A stretch of 64,000 bases of DNA from Azospirillum rugosum (GTDB lineage Bacteria > Pseudomonadota > Alphaproteobacteria > Azospirillales > Azospirillaceae). The position numbers and the translations under genes were made by a program. The stretch is taken from NCBI RefSeq assembly GCF_017876155.1, contig NZ_JAGINP010000011.1, positions 167,458 to 231,457 of the forward strand, given 5' to 3'. This document shows positions 1-9,300 of this stretch, one piece after another. The notes beneath the pieces were generated by a model. The model saw only the letters and a program-made list of their open reading frames with translations, had not been told where the DNA came from and searched no databases. Every line of letters begins with the position of its first letter. Position 1 is the first letter of the stretch.

Positions 1-126
1 CGTCACCGCCTGGAAGACCGAGATGACCGTGCCCACCCCCATCATGATGACGAGGATCGGCCCCGCCACGATCACCAGCGTGACGATGGAGGTGCGGCAC
101 AGCTCGATGACATCGGTCTCGTTCAT
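1..126 (-). CDS. fliQ: Flagellar export apparatus protein FliQ (5' part only; gene runs off the window)
   Basis: The reverse strand opens with ATG at 124-126 and reads MNETDVIELCRTSIVTLVIV, followed by a second hydrophobic stretch rich in Met, Val and Ile (AGPILVMMMGVGTVISVFQA). FliQ is a small protein with two membrane helices in the FliP-FliQ-FliR core of the flagellar type III export gate. The N-terminal pattern (a short polar start, one helix, then a V/I-S-x-F/L-Q-A motif) is typical of the family. Only 42 codons lie in the window. It follows flgB, flgC and fliE on the same strand, the usual alphaproteobacterial order, so it is probably cotranscribed with them and followed by fliR and flhB outside the window. 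Confidence 0.85.
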   Translation of the reverse strand, partial: MNETDVIELCRTSIVTLVIVAGPILVIMMGVGTVISVFQAVT

Positions 127-148
127 GGCGGCGCAGCGGTGTGGTTCC

Positions 149-275
149 AAAAAGCCCTTCTCCCCCCGTGGGAGAAGGGTTGGGATGAGGGGGCGGCCGA
201 AGGCCGGAAACGTAAGCGAAGTCGGCGTTTACCCCTCACCCCAACCCCTCTCCCACAAGGGGAGAGGGGCTTTTG
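149..275. repeat. Family A intergenic palindromic repeat (copy A1)
   Basis: This fills most of the fliE-fliQ gap. Each end carries its own hairpin (CCTTCTCC/GGAGAAGG at 156-178 and CCCCTCTCC/GGAGAGGGG near 245-270). The halves are also inverted relative to each other: TTGGGATGAGGG on the left pairs with CCCCTCACCCCAA on the right. The same design recurs near 16.5, 17.5 and 34.0 kb. It resembles REP/BIME-type elements. No function is shown; it could stabilise or attenuate the mRNA between fliE and fliQ. Confidence 0.75.
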
Positions 276-303
276 GGGAGAGAAAAGGCAACGCATCAAG
301 CCG

Positions 304-603
304 TCAGATCGGCATGCGCAGGATTTCCTGGTAGGCGTTCAGCACCTTGTCGCGCACGGTGGTGACGGTCTGCAGCGTGATCTCGGCGTTGGTCACGGCC
401 TGGACCACGTCGGTCAGGTCGGCCTGCCCGACGGCCGCCATGGCGGACATCTTCTCGCTGTTCTTCATGGTGCCGATGGCGTCCTTGGCCGTCTGCTCCA
501 GCACGTCGCCGAAGCTGGCGCCGTCGCGCGGGGCGAGGCCCGGACCGTTGGTCCGTGCGGCCGTGTTGGCGTAGGCCGCCGCGGCGTTGATGGGGTTGAC
601 CAT
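304..603 (-). CDS. fliE: Flagellar hook-basal body complex protein FliE
   Basis: A 99-residue protein with the FliE hallmark C-terminal half: a long helix (about residues 30-70), then ITLQTVTTVRDKVLNAYQEI and the terminal RMPI. FliE is the adaptor between the MS ring/export gate and the proximal rod. Length matches the family (about 100-110 aa). It lies 38 bp downstream of flgC on the same strand and before fliQ, so it belongs to the flgB-flgC-fliE-fliQ transcription unit. The ATG at 601-603 is used, with a purine-rich GGAAGGAAG stretch just upstream. Confidence 0.93.
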   Translation of the reverse strand: MVNPINAAAAYANTAARTNGPGLAPRDGASFGDVLEQTAKDAIGTMKNSEKMSAMAAVGQADLTDVVQAVTNAEITLQTVTTVRDKVLNAYQEILRMPI

Positions 604-641
604 GGGACGGGCTTCCTTCCTCTAAACCAGAACCGGCGGCG

Positions 642-1052
642 TCAGCCGCGGAGAATATCAATGGTGCGCGACAGCATCTGGCGGGCGCTGTCGATGGCGC
701 TCAGGTTCGCCTCATAGGTGCGCTGCGCCTCGCGCATGTCCATCGCCTCGATGACGGTGTTCACGTTCGGCATCAGGACGTAGCCGTCGGCGTCGGCCGA
801 GGGGTGCGAGGGGTCGTAGCGCCGCTCGAAGTCCTTCTTGTCCACGTCGATCTTCGCCACGCGGACCGTGTCCACGCCCATCTGGCGGTCGAGCGCGTTC
901 TGGAAAGTGACGACCTTGCGCCGGTACGGCAGGTCGCCCGGCGTTTCTGCCGTGGTGTTGGCGTTGGCCAGGTTCTCCGCGATGACCTTCAGGCGCGTCC
1001 CCTGGGCCTTCATGCCGGCCGCGGACACCGCCATCGATTTGTAGAGGTCCAT
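642..1052 (-). CDS. flgC: Flagellar basal-body rod protein FlgC
   Basis: A 136-residue proximal rod protein. The N-terminus (MDLYKSMAVSAAGMKAQGTR then IAENLANANTT) is the conserved flagellar rod/hook signature. The C-terminus (PNVNTVIEAMDMREAQRTYE and the following coiled segment ending DILRG) is FlgC-specific. Rod proteins are exported through the type III gate and polymerise across the periplasm. It is flanked by flgB (38 bp upstream) and fliE (38 bp downstream), all leftward. Length is normal for FlgC. Confidence 0.95.
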   Translation of the reverse strand: MDLYKSMAVSAAGMKAQGTRLKVIAENLANANTTAETPGDLPYRRKVVTFQNALDRQMGVDTVRVAKIDVDKKDFERRYDPSHPSADADGYVLMPNVNTVIEAMDMREAQRTYEANLSAIDSARQMLSRTIDILRG

Positions 1053-1090
1053 GCCCCGCCTCCCTCAGCCCGAACCGTCCCGTTGCGCCG

Positions 1091-1495
1091 TCAGCCGCCG
1101 CCGCGGATCGCCGATTTGATCATGTTGACCTGCTTCTTGTAGAGGTTCGTGATGGTCTGGTAGTCCATGCCGGTCTGCCCGACCTTCATCATCTGCTCTT
1201 CAAGAACGACGTTGTTGCCGTCCGGCTTCGTCTCGTACGGGTTGCGGACCCGCTGCTCCTTGTTCAGGCCGCCGGGACCGCGGGTGCCCGCCAGGTGCAT
1301 GGGGTTGGTCGCCGTCGTCTCCAGCCGGCGGCCGTCGGACAGCGCGTCCCGGAAGGTGAAGGGCTTCAGGTCCATGCCCTTGTAGTCCGGCGTGTCCGCG
1401 TTCGCGATGTTCTGGGACAGCACCTGCTGGCGCTGGGTCAGCCAGTCCATCTTGCGCGACATCAGCTTGAAGAGGCCGAGATTGCCGAGGTCCAT
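1091..1495 (-). CDS. flgB: Flagellar basal-body rod protein FlgB
   Basis: A 134-residue proximal rod protein starting MDLGNLGLFKLMSRKMDWLT, followed by RQQVLSQNIANADTPDYKG, the rod-protein signature. The C-terminus (MMKVGQTGMDYQTITNLYKK and QVNMIKSAIRG) is typical of FlgB. The frame stays open 54 bases further upstream to another ATG at 1549, but homologues start at the ATG at 1493-1495, which is chosen here. It is the first gene of the leftward flagellar group and is transcribed away from the copper chaperone gene at 1690, so a promoter should lie in 1496-1689. I could not identify a sigma-54 or sigma-70 site with confidence. Confidence 0.94.
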   Translation of the reverse strand: MDLGNLGLFKLMSRKMDWLTQRQQVLSQNIANADTPDYKGMDLKPFTFRDALSDGRRLETTATNPMHLAGTRGPGGLNKEQRVRNPYETKPDGNNVVLEEQMMKVGQTGMDYQTITNLYKKQVNMIKSAIRGGG

Positions 1496-1689
1496 GGCCC
1501 TGTTCCGGATTGCAGGCCCCGCGCGGTTGCGATGGCCCGGATGCACCAAGTCAGGGTGATCATCGGCTGTTTAAGTTAATGAAGGATGAATGCGTAGGGC
1601 CGGACTCGCCCTGGACGGGCTGGTTCAACGTGCTAATCTGCGGCCGCAGCACGCACCCCGGAAGACCCACGCCCCGGAAGACATACACC

Positions 1690-2256
1690 ATGACCAAGCC
1701 CGCCCGCCTCGCCGCCTTCCTTGCCCTGTCCCTGGCCTGCGCCGCCGCACCGGCGCTCGCCGACGGGGGCGTGTCGGTGACCGCCCCCTGGGCGCGGGCC
1801 GCCGCGCCGTCGGCGCGCAACGGCGGCGCCTTCATGGTGGTGACCAACGGCGGGACGGAGCCCGACCGCATCGTCGCCGCCCAGACCCCGATCGCGGAGA
1901 AGGCGGAACTGCACACCCACCAGATGGACAACGGCGTCATGAAGATGCGGCCGGTGGACGCCATCGCGGTGGCGCCCGGCGAGCCGGTGACGCTCCGCCC
2001 CGGCGGGCTGCACGTCATGCTGCTCGGCCTGAAGCAGCCGCTGACCCAGGGCAGCCGTTTCCCGGTGACCCTGACCTTCGCCAAGGCCCCGCCGGTGACC
2101 GTCGAGGTGCCGGTGCTGGGCGCCGCCGCCATGGGCCCGGAGGGCGCCGCCATGACTCACGAGCCCATGCAGCATGGCGCCATGGACCACAACAGCCCGG
2201 AGCACGAGGCCATGCACCAGCAGCACATGAAGCAGATGCAGCAGCAGGGCCAGTGA
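1690..2256 (+). CDS. Periplasmic copper chaperone, PCu(A)C family, with His/Met-rich tail
   Basis: A 188-residue exported protein. Residues 1-25 form a Sec signal peptide ending ALA-D. The body is a PCu(A)C (DUF461) domain with the copper ligands in order: H and M in ELHTHQMDNGVMKM, and H and M in GGLHVMLLGL. Such proteins deliver Cu(I) to cytochrome oxidase assembly in the periplasm. The C-terminal 35 residues are an extra His/Met-rich tail (for example MQHGAMDHNSPEHEAMHQQH) that could bind more copper. The upstream ATG at 1510 is in frame, but the signal peptide fixes the start at 1690. No copper-related partner is adjacent; it sits alone between two flagellar groups. Confidence 0.88.
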   Translation: MTKPARLAAFLALSLACAAAPALADGGVSVTAPWARAAAPSARNGGAFMVVTNGGTEPDRIVAAQTPIAEKAELHTHQMDNGVMKMRPVDAIAVAPGEPVTLRPGGLHVMLLGLKQPLTQGSRFPVTLTFAKAPPVTVEVPVLGAAAMGPEGAAMTHEPMQHGAMDHNSPEHEAMHQQHMKQMQQQGQ

Positions 2257-2362
2257 CCGGCCGGGGGAACGGCCCAGGGGAACGACCGAGACGGCTTCAC
2301 GCTTCGTTAAGCATGTTCCTCCAGGATGCGCGCAACGACTTAGGCCATTCGGCAGGAATCCC

Positions 2363-2707
2363 TTGTCCGCGCCGTCCTCCAACCACCGCCCTCCCCCGCG
2401 CCGCCCCGTTGCGGTGGCGCTGAAGTATGAGCCGGGCGCGCAGTCCCTGCCGCGAATCGTCGCCACCGGGAAAGGCCATGTCGCGGACCAGATCCTGGAA
2501 CTGGCCTTCGCCAACGGCGTGAAGGTGCGCGAGGACGCCGACCTCGTGCAAGTCCTGTCGGCGGTGGACATCGACAGCGAAATCCCCATCGAGGCGATCG
2601 CCGCGGTGGCCGAGATCCTCGCCTACGTCTACCGCGCCAACGGCACCCTGCCGCCGTCCACTGAATCGGACGACGGCGCGAAGGCACCGGTCGGGGCCGC
2701 GCCATGA
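2363..2707 (+). CDS. flhX: FlhB C-terminal-like protein (FlhX/FhlB family)
   Basis: A 114-residue protein matching only the cytoplasmic C-terminal domain of FlhB/EscU: VAVALKYEPG, then PRIVATGKGHVADQILELA and AIAAVAEILAYVYR. It lacks the FlhB membrane part and the NPTH autocleavage motif, as expected for stand-alone FlhX paralogues, which can support substrate switching in flagellar export. The start is TTG at 2363-2365, supported by AGGA five bases upstream; a GTG at 2414 is the alternative. Its stop overlaps the next gene (ATGA at 2704-2707), so the two are translationally coupled, and fliO and fliP follow. Confidence 0.85.
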   Translation: MSAPSSNHRPPPRRPVAVALKYEPGAQSLPRIVATGKGHVADQILELAFANGVKVREDADLVQVLSAVDIDSEIPIEAIAAVAEILAYVYRANGTLPPSTESDDGAKAPVGAAP

Positions 2708-3069
2708 CCCCTGCCCTCCTCCACGACATTGCCGCCGTCTCCGCGGCCCTGGACGAGGCGCGCGCCCAGGCGGAGGCCGGCGCGCCCATCGATCTGGCCG
2801 GGCTCGAGTCGCGGGTATCCGAGCTGTGCGCCGCCGCCGAGGACCACCGCGGCGGCGCGCTGGCCGAGCCGCTGCGCGCGGAGTTCCAGGCGCTGGTCGC
2901 GGCGCTCGACGCGCTGGCCGGGACGCTGGCCCGCCAGCGCGAGACGATGGCCGCCGCCGCCGAGGGCCGGCCGGACCCGCACAGCGCCCGCCAACGCGCC
3001 GCCTCCGCCTATGGCCGCACCGCCGCGCCGCCCTCCCCCGCGCCCACATCCGACAAGAAGCCGTCCTGA
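2704..3069 (+). CDS. Small helical protein of unknown function in the flhX-fliO-fliP group
   Basis: A 121-residue protein that I do not recognise. It is Ala-rich and predicted mainly helical over residues 1-85 (for example LDEARAQAEAGAPIDLAGLE and FQALVAALDALAGTLARQRE), with a Pro/Ser-rich tail ending SDKKPS. It has no signal peptide or membrane segment. The start overlaps the flhX stop by four bases and fliO begins three bases after its stop, so it is firmly embedded in a flagellar operon. Size and helical character would fit a cytoplasmic export chaperone (FliT/FlgN-like), but no motif supports that; it is inference from context only. Confidence 0.7.
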   Translation: MTPALLHDIAAVSAALDEARAQAEAGAPIDLAGLESRVSELCAAAEDHRGGALAEPLRAEFQALVAALDALAGTLARQRETMAAAAEGRPDPHSARQRAASAYGRTAAPPSPAPTSDKKPS

Positions 3070-3072
3070 CCC

Positions 3073-3402
3073 ATGGACCTCGATCAGTACATCCGTTTCA
3101 TCGTCGCCCTGCTGTTCGTCATCGCGCTGATCATGGTGGTGGCCTGGGTGATGCGCCGCGTCGGGTTCGGCGGGCTGGTGTCCACCCCGTCGCGCCAGCG
3201 CCGGCTGGGCGTCGTCGAGGTGCTGCCGCTGGACGGCAAGCGCCGGCTGGTGCTGGTGCGCCGCGACGACCAGGAGCATCTGCTGCTGCTGAGCGCCTTC
3301 GGCGACACGGTGGTGGATGGAGGCATCAGGCCGGGAGGCGGCTTCCGCGGCGCCCTGGTCGAGGCCGCGGGACCGGCCCAGTCGACGGAGCCCCGGCCAT
3401 GA
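3073..3402 (+). CDS. fliO: Flagellar biosynthesis protein FliO
   Basis: A 109-residue protein with one N-terminal membrane helix (residues about 8-27, IRFIVALLFVIALIMVVAWV), followed by a cytoplasmic domain with the FliO pattern RRLGVVEVLPLDGKRRLVLV and RDDQEHLLLL. FliO is an assembly factor for the FliP ring of the export gate. The stop overlaps the fliP start (ATGA at 3399-3402), consistent with coupled translation. Length and the adjacent fliP make the assignment firm despite the weak conservation of the family. Confidence 0.9.
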   Translation: MDLDQYIRFIVALLFVIALIMVVAWVMRRVGFGGLVSTPSRQRRLGVVEVLPLDGKRRLVLVRRDDQEHLLLLSAFGDTVVDGGIRPGGGFRGALVEAAGPAQSTEPRP

Positions 3403-4160
3403 GCGGGCCCAAGCGTCTCGCGCTCGCCGGCGCGCTGGCCCTGGCCGTCGGCGTCGTCGGCGCCCTGGCGGCCGGCCCGGCCCTGGCCCAGAGCATGACC
3501 TTCGACCTGGGCGACGCCGGCGGCACCGCGACCGGCCGCATCGTCCAGATGATCGCGCTGATCACGGTGCTGTCGCTGGCGCCGTCGATCCTGATCATGA
3601 TGACCGCCTTCACGCGCATCGTCATCGTGCTGTCCTTCCTGCGCTCCGCGCTGGGTGTGCAGCAGGTGCCGCCGAACACGGTGATGATGTCGCTGGCGAT
3701 GTTCCTGACCTTCTTCGTCATGGCCCCGGTGTTCGAGCGCTGCTACACCCAGGGCATCCAGCCGCTGATCAACCAGGACATCGACGAGATGGAGGCGTTC
3801 CGCCGGACCGCCGCCCCCTTGCGCGAGTTCATGCTGAAGCACACCGGCGAGAAGGACCTGCGCCTGTTCATGGACATGGCGCGGATCGAGAACGTCCAGG
3901 AGGAGAGCCAGACGCCGCTGCAGGTGCTGGTGCCGGCCTTCATGATCTCGGAGATCAAGCGCGCCTTCGAGATCGGGTTCCTGCTGTTCCTGCCCTTCCT
4001 GATCATCGACATGGTCGTGTCGTCGATCCTGATGTCCATGGGCATGATGATGCTGCCGCCGACCATGGTGGCGATTCCCTTCAAGATCATCTTCTTCGTG
4101 CTGGTCGACGGCTGGTACCTGATCGCGGGGTCGCTGGCGCGCAGCTTCGGCACCCTGTAG
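3399..4160 (+). CDS. fliP: Flagellar type III export gate protein FliP
   Basis: A 253-residue membrane protein. It has a signal peptide (residues 1-30, ending ALAQ), then the FliP core: SILIMMTAFTRIVIVLSFLR, GVQQVPPNTVMMSLAMFLTF, TPLQVLVPAFMISEIKRAFE, and the C-terminal helices with SSILMSMGMMMLPP. Five FliP subunits form the base of the export gate with FliQ and FliR. The ATG at 3399 overlaps the fliO stop. The rest of the gate (fliQ) is on the opposite strand at the start of the window. The 197 bp after the stop hold no recognisable gene or clear terminator. Confidence 0.96.
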   Translation: MSGPKRLALAGALALAVGVVGALAAGPALAQSMTFDLGDAGGTATGRIVQMIALITVLSLAPSILIMMTAFTRIVIVLSFLRSALGVQQVPPNTVMMSLAMFLTFFVMAPVFERCYTQGIQPLINQDIDEMEAFRRTAAPLREFMLKHTGEKDLRLFMDMARIENVQEESQTPLQVLVPAFMISEIKRAFEIGFLLFLPFLIIDMVVSSILMSMGMMMLPPTMVAIPFKIIFFVLVDGWYLIAGSLARSFGTL

Positions 4161-4357
4161 CCCGCATACAGGGGGAAGCGCACATCGTCGCAGGTGAAAC
4201 GGCCCCGGGACGGGCGGCGCAGCTTGCGCTAGAATTGGCCCCCGGAAGCGCGTATGACGGTTCGGCCGGTCGCACGCCGCCGCCCGGCATCACGCGCTTT
4301 GCTTGAGGCTTCTTCGTCCAGAATCGGACCCCCAACGGACCTCGCCCCCTTCCTCCC

Positions 4358-6256
4358 ATGTCAGAAACACCCCTGAAAGCCGCCGCTCCCGACACGGGCA
4401 AGCTGGCCGCGCTCACGCTCGGCGCCTTGGGCGTCGTCTATGGCGACATCGGCACCAGCCCGCTGTACACGCTGCGCGAATGCTTCTCGCCCGACCACGG
4501 GCTGGCGCTCACCCCGGAGAACATCATGGGCATCATGTCCCTGGTGTTCTGGGCGCTGGTGATCATCGTGACCGTGAAGTACGTGCTGTTCGTCATGCGG
4601 GCGGACAACAAGGGCGAAGGCGGCATCCTGGCGCTGCTGGCGCTGGCCACCAGCAGCCGCCCGGACGCCAGCGGACGCCTGTCCGGCCTGATGGCCATGG
4701 GCCTGTTCGGCGCTGCCCTGTTCTACGGCGACGGCATGATCACGCCGGCTGTGTCCGTGCTGGGCGCCGTGGAGGGGCTGGAGGTCGCGGAGCCGGCGCT
4801 GGAATCCATCGTGGTGCCGGTGACCGTCTGCATCCTGATCGCCCTGTTCGCGATCCAGAGCCGCGGCACCGACAAGGTCGGCAAGCTGTTCGGCCCGATC
4901 ATGGTCGTGTGGTTCGTCACGCTGGGCATCCTGGGCCTGATCGAGCTGGTCCAGCAACCGCGGGTGCTGATGGCGCTCAACCCGGCCTACGGGGTGGCCT
5001 TCTTCCAGAACAACGGCTGGGTCGGCTTCCTGGTGCTGGGCGCGGTCGTGCTGGCGGTGACCGGTGGCGAGGCCCTGTACGCCGACATGGGCCATTTCGG
5101 CCGCCACCCGATCAAGGTCGCGTGGCTGACGGTCGTGCTGCCGTCGCTGCTGCTGAACTACCTCGGCCAATGCGCGCTGCTGCTGAGCGATCCGGAGGCC
5201 GTGCGCAGCCCGTTCTATCTGCTGGTGCCGGAGTGGGGCCTGTACCCCATGATCCTGCTGTCCACCTGCGCCGCCGTCATCGCCAGCCAGGCGGTGATCT
5301 CCGGCGTGTTCTCGCTGACGCGGCAGGCGGTGCAGCTGGGGCTCTGCCCACGGCTGGACATCCGCCACACCTCCAGCGAGGAAGGCGGCCAGATCTACAT
5401 TCCGCGCGCCAACTGGGGCCTGCTGATCGCGATCATCGGCCTGGTGGTGTGGTTCGGCTCCTCCAGCCGGCTGGCCACCGCCTACGGCATCGCCGTGACC
5501 GGCGACATGTGCATCACCACCGTCCTGGCCCTCGTCGTGGCCCATCGCCGTTGGGGCTGGAGCGTTCCGGTCTGCATCACGCTGGGGGCGCTGTTCCTGA
5601 GCGTGGAGCTGTCGCTGTTCGCCGCCAACGCGGTGAAGATCCCGCACGGAGGCTGGGTGCCCCTGGCCATCGCCGCCGCCGCCCTGGGATTGATGTCGAC
5701 ATGGCGCCGCGGCCGCGCCGTGCTGGCGCACCGGCTGGCCGAGGAATCGCTGCCGCTGGACAGCTTCATCAAGCGCCACGCGAAGTCGGGCGAGATTCAG
5801 CGGGTGAAGGGCACCGCGGTCTTCATGACGTCGGGCGCCGACACCGTGCCGATGGCCCTGCTGCACAACCTGAAGCACAACCAGGTGATGCACGAGCGGA
5901 TCGTCTTCCTGACCGTGGTGGTGGAGGACGTGCCGCGCGTGCCCGCCAAGGACCGCGTGCTGCTGGAAGGCTTGGCCGAGGGCTTCTACCGCCTGACCGT
6001 GCGCTACGGCTTCTCGCAGGAGCCGAACATCCCCAAGGCGCTGCGGCTGTGCAAGGCCTTCGGGCTGGAGTTCGACGTGATGACGACCTCCTTCTTCCTG
6101 GGCCGCGAGACGCTGATCCCGCGCATCAACCCGCACATGGCGCTGTGGCGCGAGAAGCTGTTCGTCGTGATGTCCCGCACCGCGGTCAGCGCCACGGACT
6201 TCTTCAAGATCCCGCCCAACCGCGTGGTGGAACTGGGCACCCAGGTGCAGCTGTAG
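4358..6256 (+). CDS. kup: KUP/HAK/KT-type low-affinity potassium transporter
   Basis: A 632-residue transporter of the KUP family, which takes up K+ with H+. The N-terminus has the family signature ALTLGALGVVYGDIGTSPLY, followed by about twelve membrane helices, including GLFGAALFYGDGMITPAVSV and LAVTGGEALYADMGHFG. The C-terminal ~150 residues are hydrophilic and include the conserved GFSQEPNIPKAL and FFLGRETLIPR segments. Length is normal (about 620-630 aa). It stands alone: fliP ends 197 bp before it and a palindrome follows. The start ATG at 4358 follows a C-rich leader without a clear Shine-Dalgarno sequence. Confidence 0.96.
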   Translation: MSETPLKAAAPDTGKLAALTLGALGVVYGDIGTSPLYTLRECFSPDHGLALTPENIMGIMSLVFWALVIIVTVKYVLFVMRADNKGEGGILALLALATSSRPDASGRLSGLMAMGLFGAALFYGDGMITPAVSVLGAVEGLEVAEPALESIVVPVTVCILIALFAIQSRGTDKVGKLFGPIMVVWFVTLGILGLIELVQQPRVLMALNPAYGVAFFQNNGWVGFLVLGAVVLAVTGGEALYADMGHFGRHPIKVAWLTVVLPSLLLNYLGQCALLLSDPEAVRSPFYLLVPEWGLYPMILLSTCAAVIASQAVISGVFSLTRQAVQLGLCPRLDIRHTSSEEGGQIYIPRANWGLLIAIIGLVVWFGSSSRLATAYGIAVTGDMCITTVLALVVAHRRWGWSVPVCITLGALFLSVELSLFAANAVKIPHGGWVPLAIAAAALGLMSTWRRGRAVLAHRLAEESLPLDSFIKRHAKSGEIQRVKGTAVFMTSGADTVPMALLHNLKHNQVMHERIVFLTVVVEDVPRVPAKDRVLLEGLAEGFYRLTVRYGFSQEPNIPKALRLCKAFGLEFDVMTTSFFLGRETLIPRINPHMALWREKLFVVMSRTAVSATDFFKIPPNRVVELGTQVQL

Positions 6257-6264
6257 GTCTGGAG

Positions 6265-6352
6265 CCGTAGGTTGGGTGGAGCGTCAGCGCAACCCAACAC
6301 AGCTTCCATGGTGGTGGCTGTTGGGTTGCGCTGCGCTCCACCCAACCTACGG
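6265..6352. repeat. Family B intergenic palindrome (copy B1) between kup and the GlgE fusion gene
   Basis: An inverted repeat with long arms: CCGTAGGTTGGGTGGAGCG at 6265-6283 pairs with CGCTCCACCCAACCTACGG ending at 6352. An inner pair, GCGCAACCCAACA/TGTTGGGTTGCGC, lies around an approximately 20-base loop. It sits between two convergent genes and could act as a bidirectional RNA hairpin or terminator, although neither side has a U-run. A close relative lies at 10731-10805. Confidence 0.85.
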
Positions 6353-6366
6353 ACCTGATGGCGGAC

Positions 6367-9300
6367 TCACGCTCCCGGCGGTCTGATGCGCCAGATGGCG
6401 GCGGGGTTCTGCTGCGGGTCGAGCCAGACGTGCTGGAACTTGCCGATCCAGGTGAAGCGGTGGCCGCTGAACAGGTCCTCCACCTGGACGTGGGCGCCGT
6501 CGGGCAGGCCCAGTTCCCACAGGGGGATCTCGATGGTGCCGCCGTGGCCGTTGTGCGGGTCGAGGTTGACGGCGATCAGGATCACGTTGTCCTTCGCCTC
6601 GGTCATCTTGCCGTAGAGCAGGATGTTGTCGTCGAAGGCGTTGTAGAAGCGCAGGTTGGTGAACTGGTGCAGCGCGGGGTTCTCCCGCCGGATCTCGTTC
6701 AGCTTCTTGACGTAGCCGACGATGTTGCCGGGCTTGTTCCAGTCCCAGTGCCGGATCTCGTATTTTTCGGAGTGGTTGTACTCCTCCTTGCCCGGGTAGG
6801 GATCGGCCTCGCAGACGAAATACGGGGCGTAGAGGCCGTAGACTCCGGACAGGGTGGAGGCCAGCACCGCGCGCATCATGTGCGCGGGCCGCCCGCCATG
6901 CACCAGGATCGGCGGCAGGATGTCCGGCGTGTTGGCGAAGAAGTTGGGCTGCATGTAGTCCTTGGACTCGCCCTGGGTCAGCTCCGTCAAATACTCGGTC
7001 AGCTCCGGCTTGGTGTTGCGCCAGGTGAAGTAGCTGTAGGACTGGGTGAAGCCCAGCTTGGCCAGCCGCTTCATCAGCTTCGGCCGGGTGAAGGCCTCCG
7101 CCAGGAAGAGCGCGTCGGGGTAGCGGTCCTGCACCTCGCGGATCATCCATTCCCAGAAGGGGAAGGGCTTGGTGTGCGGGTTGTCGACGCGGAAGATGCG
7201 CACCCCCTCCTCGCACCAGAACAGCACCACGTCGCGCAGCGCGTACCAAAGGTCCGGGTAGGATTCGCGGTAGAAGCTGACGTTGACGATGTCCTGGTAC
7301 TTCTTCGGCGGGTTCTCGGCGTAGCGGATCGTGCCGTCCGGGCGCCAGTAGAACCACTGCGGGTGCTGCTTGATCCAGGGATGATCGGGGGAGCACTGGA
7401 CCGCGAAGTCCAGCGCGATCTCGATGCCGTGCCGCCGGGCTTCCTTCACGAGGCGGCGGAAGCCCTCGTGGTCGCCGATCATCGGGTCGATCTCGGTGTG
7501 GCCGCCCTCGGTCGCGCCGATGGCGTAGGGCACGCCGGGATCGTTCGGGCCGGGATTCAGCGTGTTGTTGCGCCCCTTGCGGAAGCTGCGGCCTATCGGG
7601 TGGATCGGCGGGAAGTACAGCACGTCGAAGCCCATGTCCCGGATGAAGGGCAGCATGTTGGCGACGTCGTCGAAGGTGCCCGGCCGCGACGGGTCGGGCG
7701 AGGCGGAGCGCGGAAAGATCTCGAACCACGCGGAGTAGCGCGCGGCCGTGCGGTCCACATAGACCTCCAGGTCGCAGCCGTAGCGCGACAGGTACTGCCG
7801 CTCCCCATACCGCGCCATGGCCTTGCGCGGCTCGTCCGACAGGGCGTAGGCGATCAGCTCCGGCCCCTGGAGCGTGTTCATGCGCTCCACCACCCGCTCC
7901 AGCGCGGCCCGGCCTTCGCCCTCGTTCAAGCCGACGGCGTGCTCGACGAAGCGGCGGCCCTCGATCAGCTCCAGGCTGACGTCCATCCCGACGTCGTGCT
8001 TCTTCTTGAAGTCGGCGCGCCAGCTCTCCCACACGTCGCGCCAGGCAAGGATGCTGTACTGGTAGCGGGTGTTGCGGGTCAGCGGCACCTTGCCGACCCA
8101 GCGGTCGTTGTCGAAGAGGGTCATGGGCACCTCGCGCCACGCCTCCTCGTCCACCGGCCGGTAGATCACGCGGGCGGCCAGCACGAAGGTGCCGTCGGTG
8201 TAGATGTCGGCCCACACCTCCAGCGTGTCGCCGACCACGCGCTTGACCGCGAAGCGCCCGCCCTCGATCTCCGGATAGACGTTCTCGATGGTGACGCGCC
8301 GCGCCGCCAGCTCGTCCATCCAGGCGCGCGAGTCCTTGTCGTGCTGCGGCCCCTGCTCGCCCAGATGCTGTAATTCGATGGGCCGGCGCTGCGCCGGGCG
8401 GGCGCGGAAGACGCGCATCTCCAGCGGACGCAGGCGCAGGTCGCGGCCGGGCTCGAAGGGCACGGGCTCGGCGTCGGGGGTCACATCCTCGAAGTCCGCG
8501 AAGCCGCCGCCGGTCTGCGCCAGCACCGGGCCGGGGTCGATGGGGTGCGCCTGCGACTCGTCGGGGTTGATGAGCATGACCGAGCAGCTCTCGCCATCCC
8601 CGTTCGCCCAGCCCTGCGTGCTGCGGACCAGCCCGATCACCGGGTTGTGCGGTGCGGTGACGCGGCGCTGCGGCCCTTCGACGTTGAGCGCCGGGGTCTC
8701 CGCCTTCATGGCGTTGACCTTGCCGATGAAGCCGGTCAGGTCGAGCTTCGGCTCTTCCCAGTCCTCCGGCGTGGTGTGGACCACGTCCAGCTTGCGGGTG
8801 AAGCCGTACTCGAAGCCCACCGGCATCATCACGCCGGTGGAGAAGGACGCGGCGAACAGGTAGTGCATCTTCAGCTGGGCGGCCAGCCGCTCCGTGTCCT
8901 GGCTGCCGACTTCCGCCGCCAGCCGGTCGGTGTCGTGGCTTTCCGGGAAGGCGATGGAGGGCGCGATCCAGCGGAACTCCTCATACTGGTCGAGCAGCCA
9001 GTCCGACTTGAAGTCCCACCACTTGGCGCTGTTGAACAGGAAGTCGAAGCCGGCGCCGCAGAGGTCGCGCACCTGCTCCACCGTGCAGCCCAGCGTCTCC
9101 GCGAAGAATTTCACCTCCGGGTCGACGGCGTGGGACGCGTCGATCAGCGCCTTCCAGACATCGGCCGGGATCTGGTAGGCGGCGTCGCAGCGGAAGCCCT
9201 TCACGCCCAGGCCGATGTAGTGGCGCAGGTAGTGCGTCCAATACTCGATCATCCCGGCCCGCGCCTCCGCCTTGTCGTAGTCGAGCATGGCGAGGTCGCC

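Noticed and set aside
1496..1689. Sigma-54 promoter for flgB
   Set aside because: A TTGGTGCA segment exists, but the GG-to-GC spacing of ten bases is not met.
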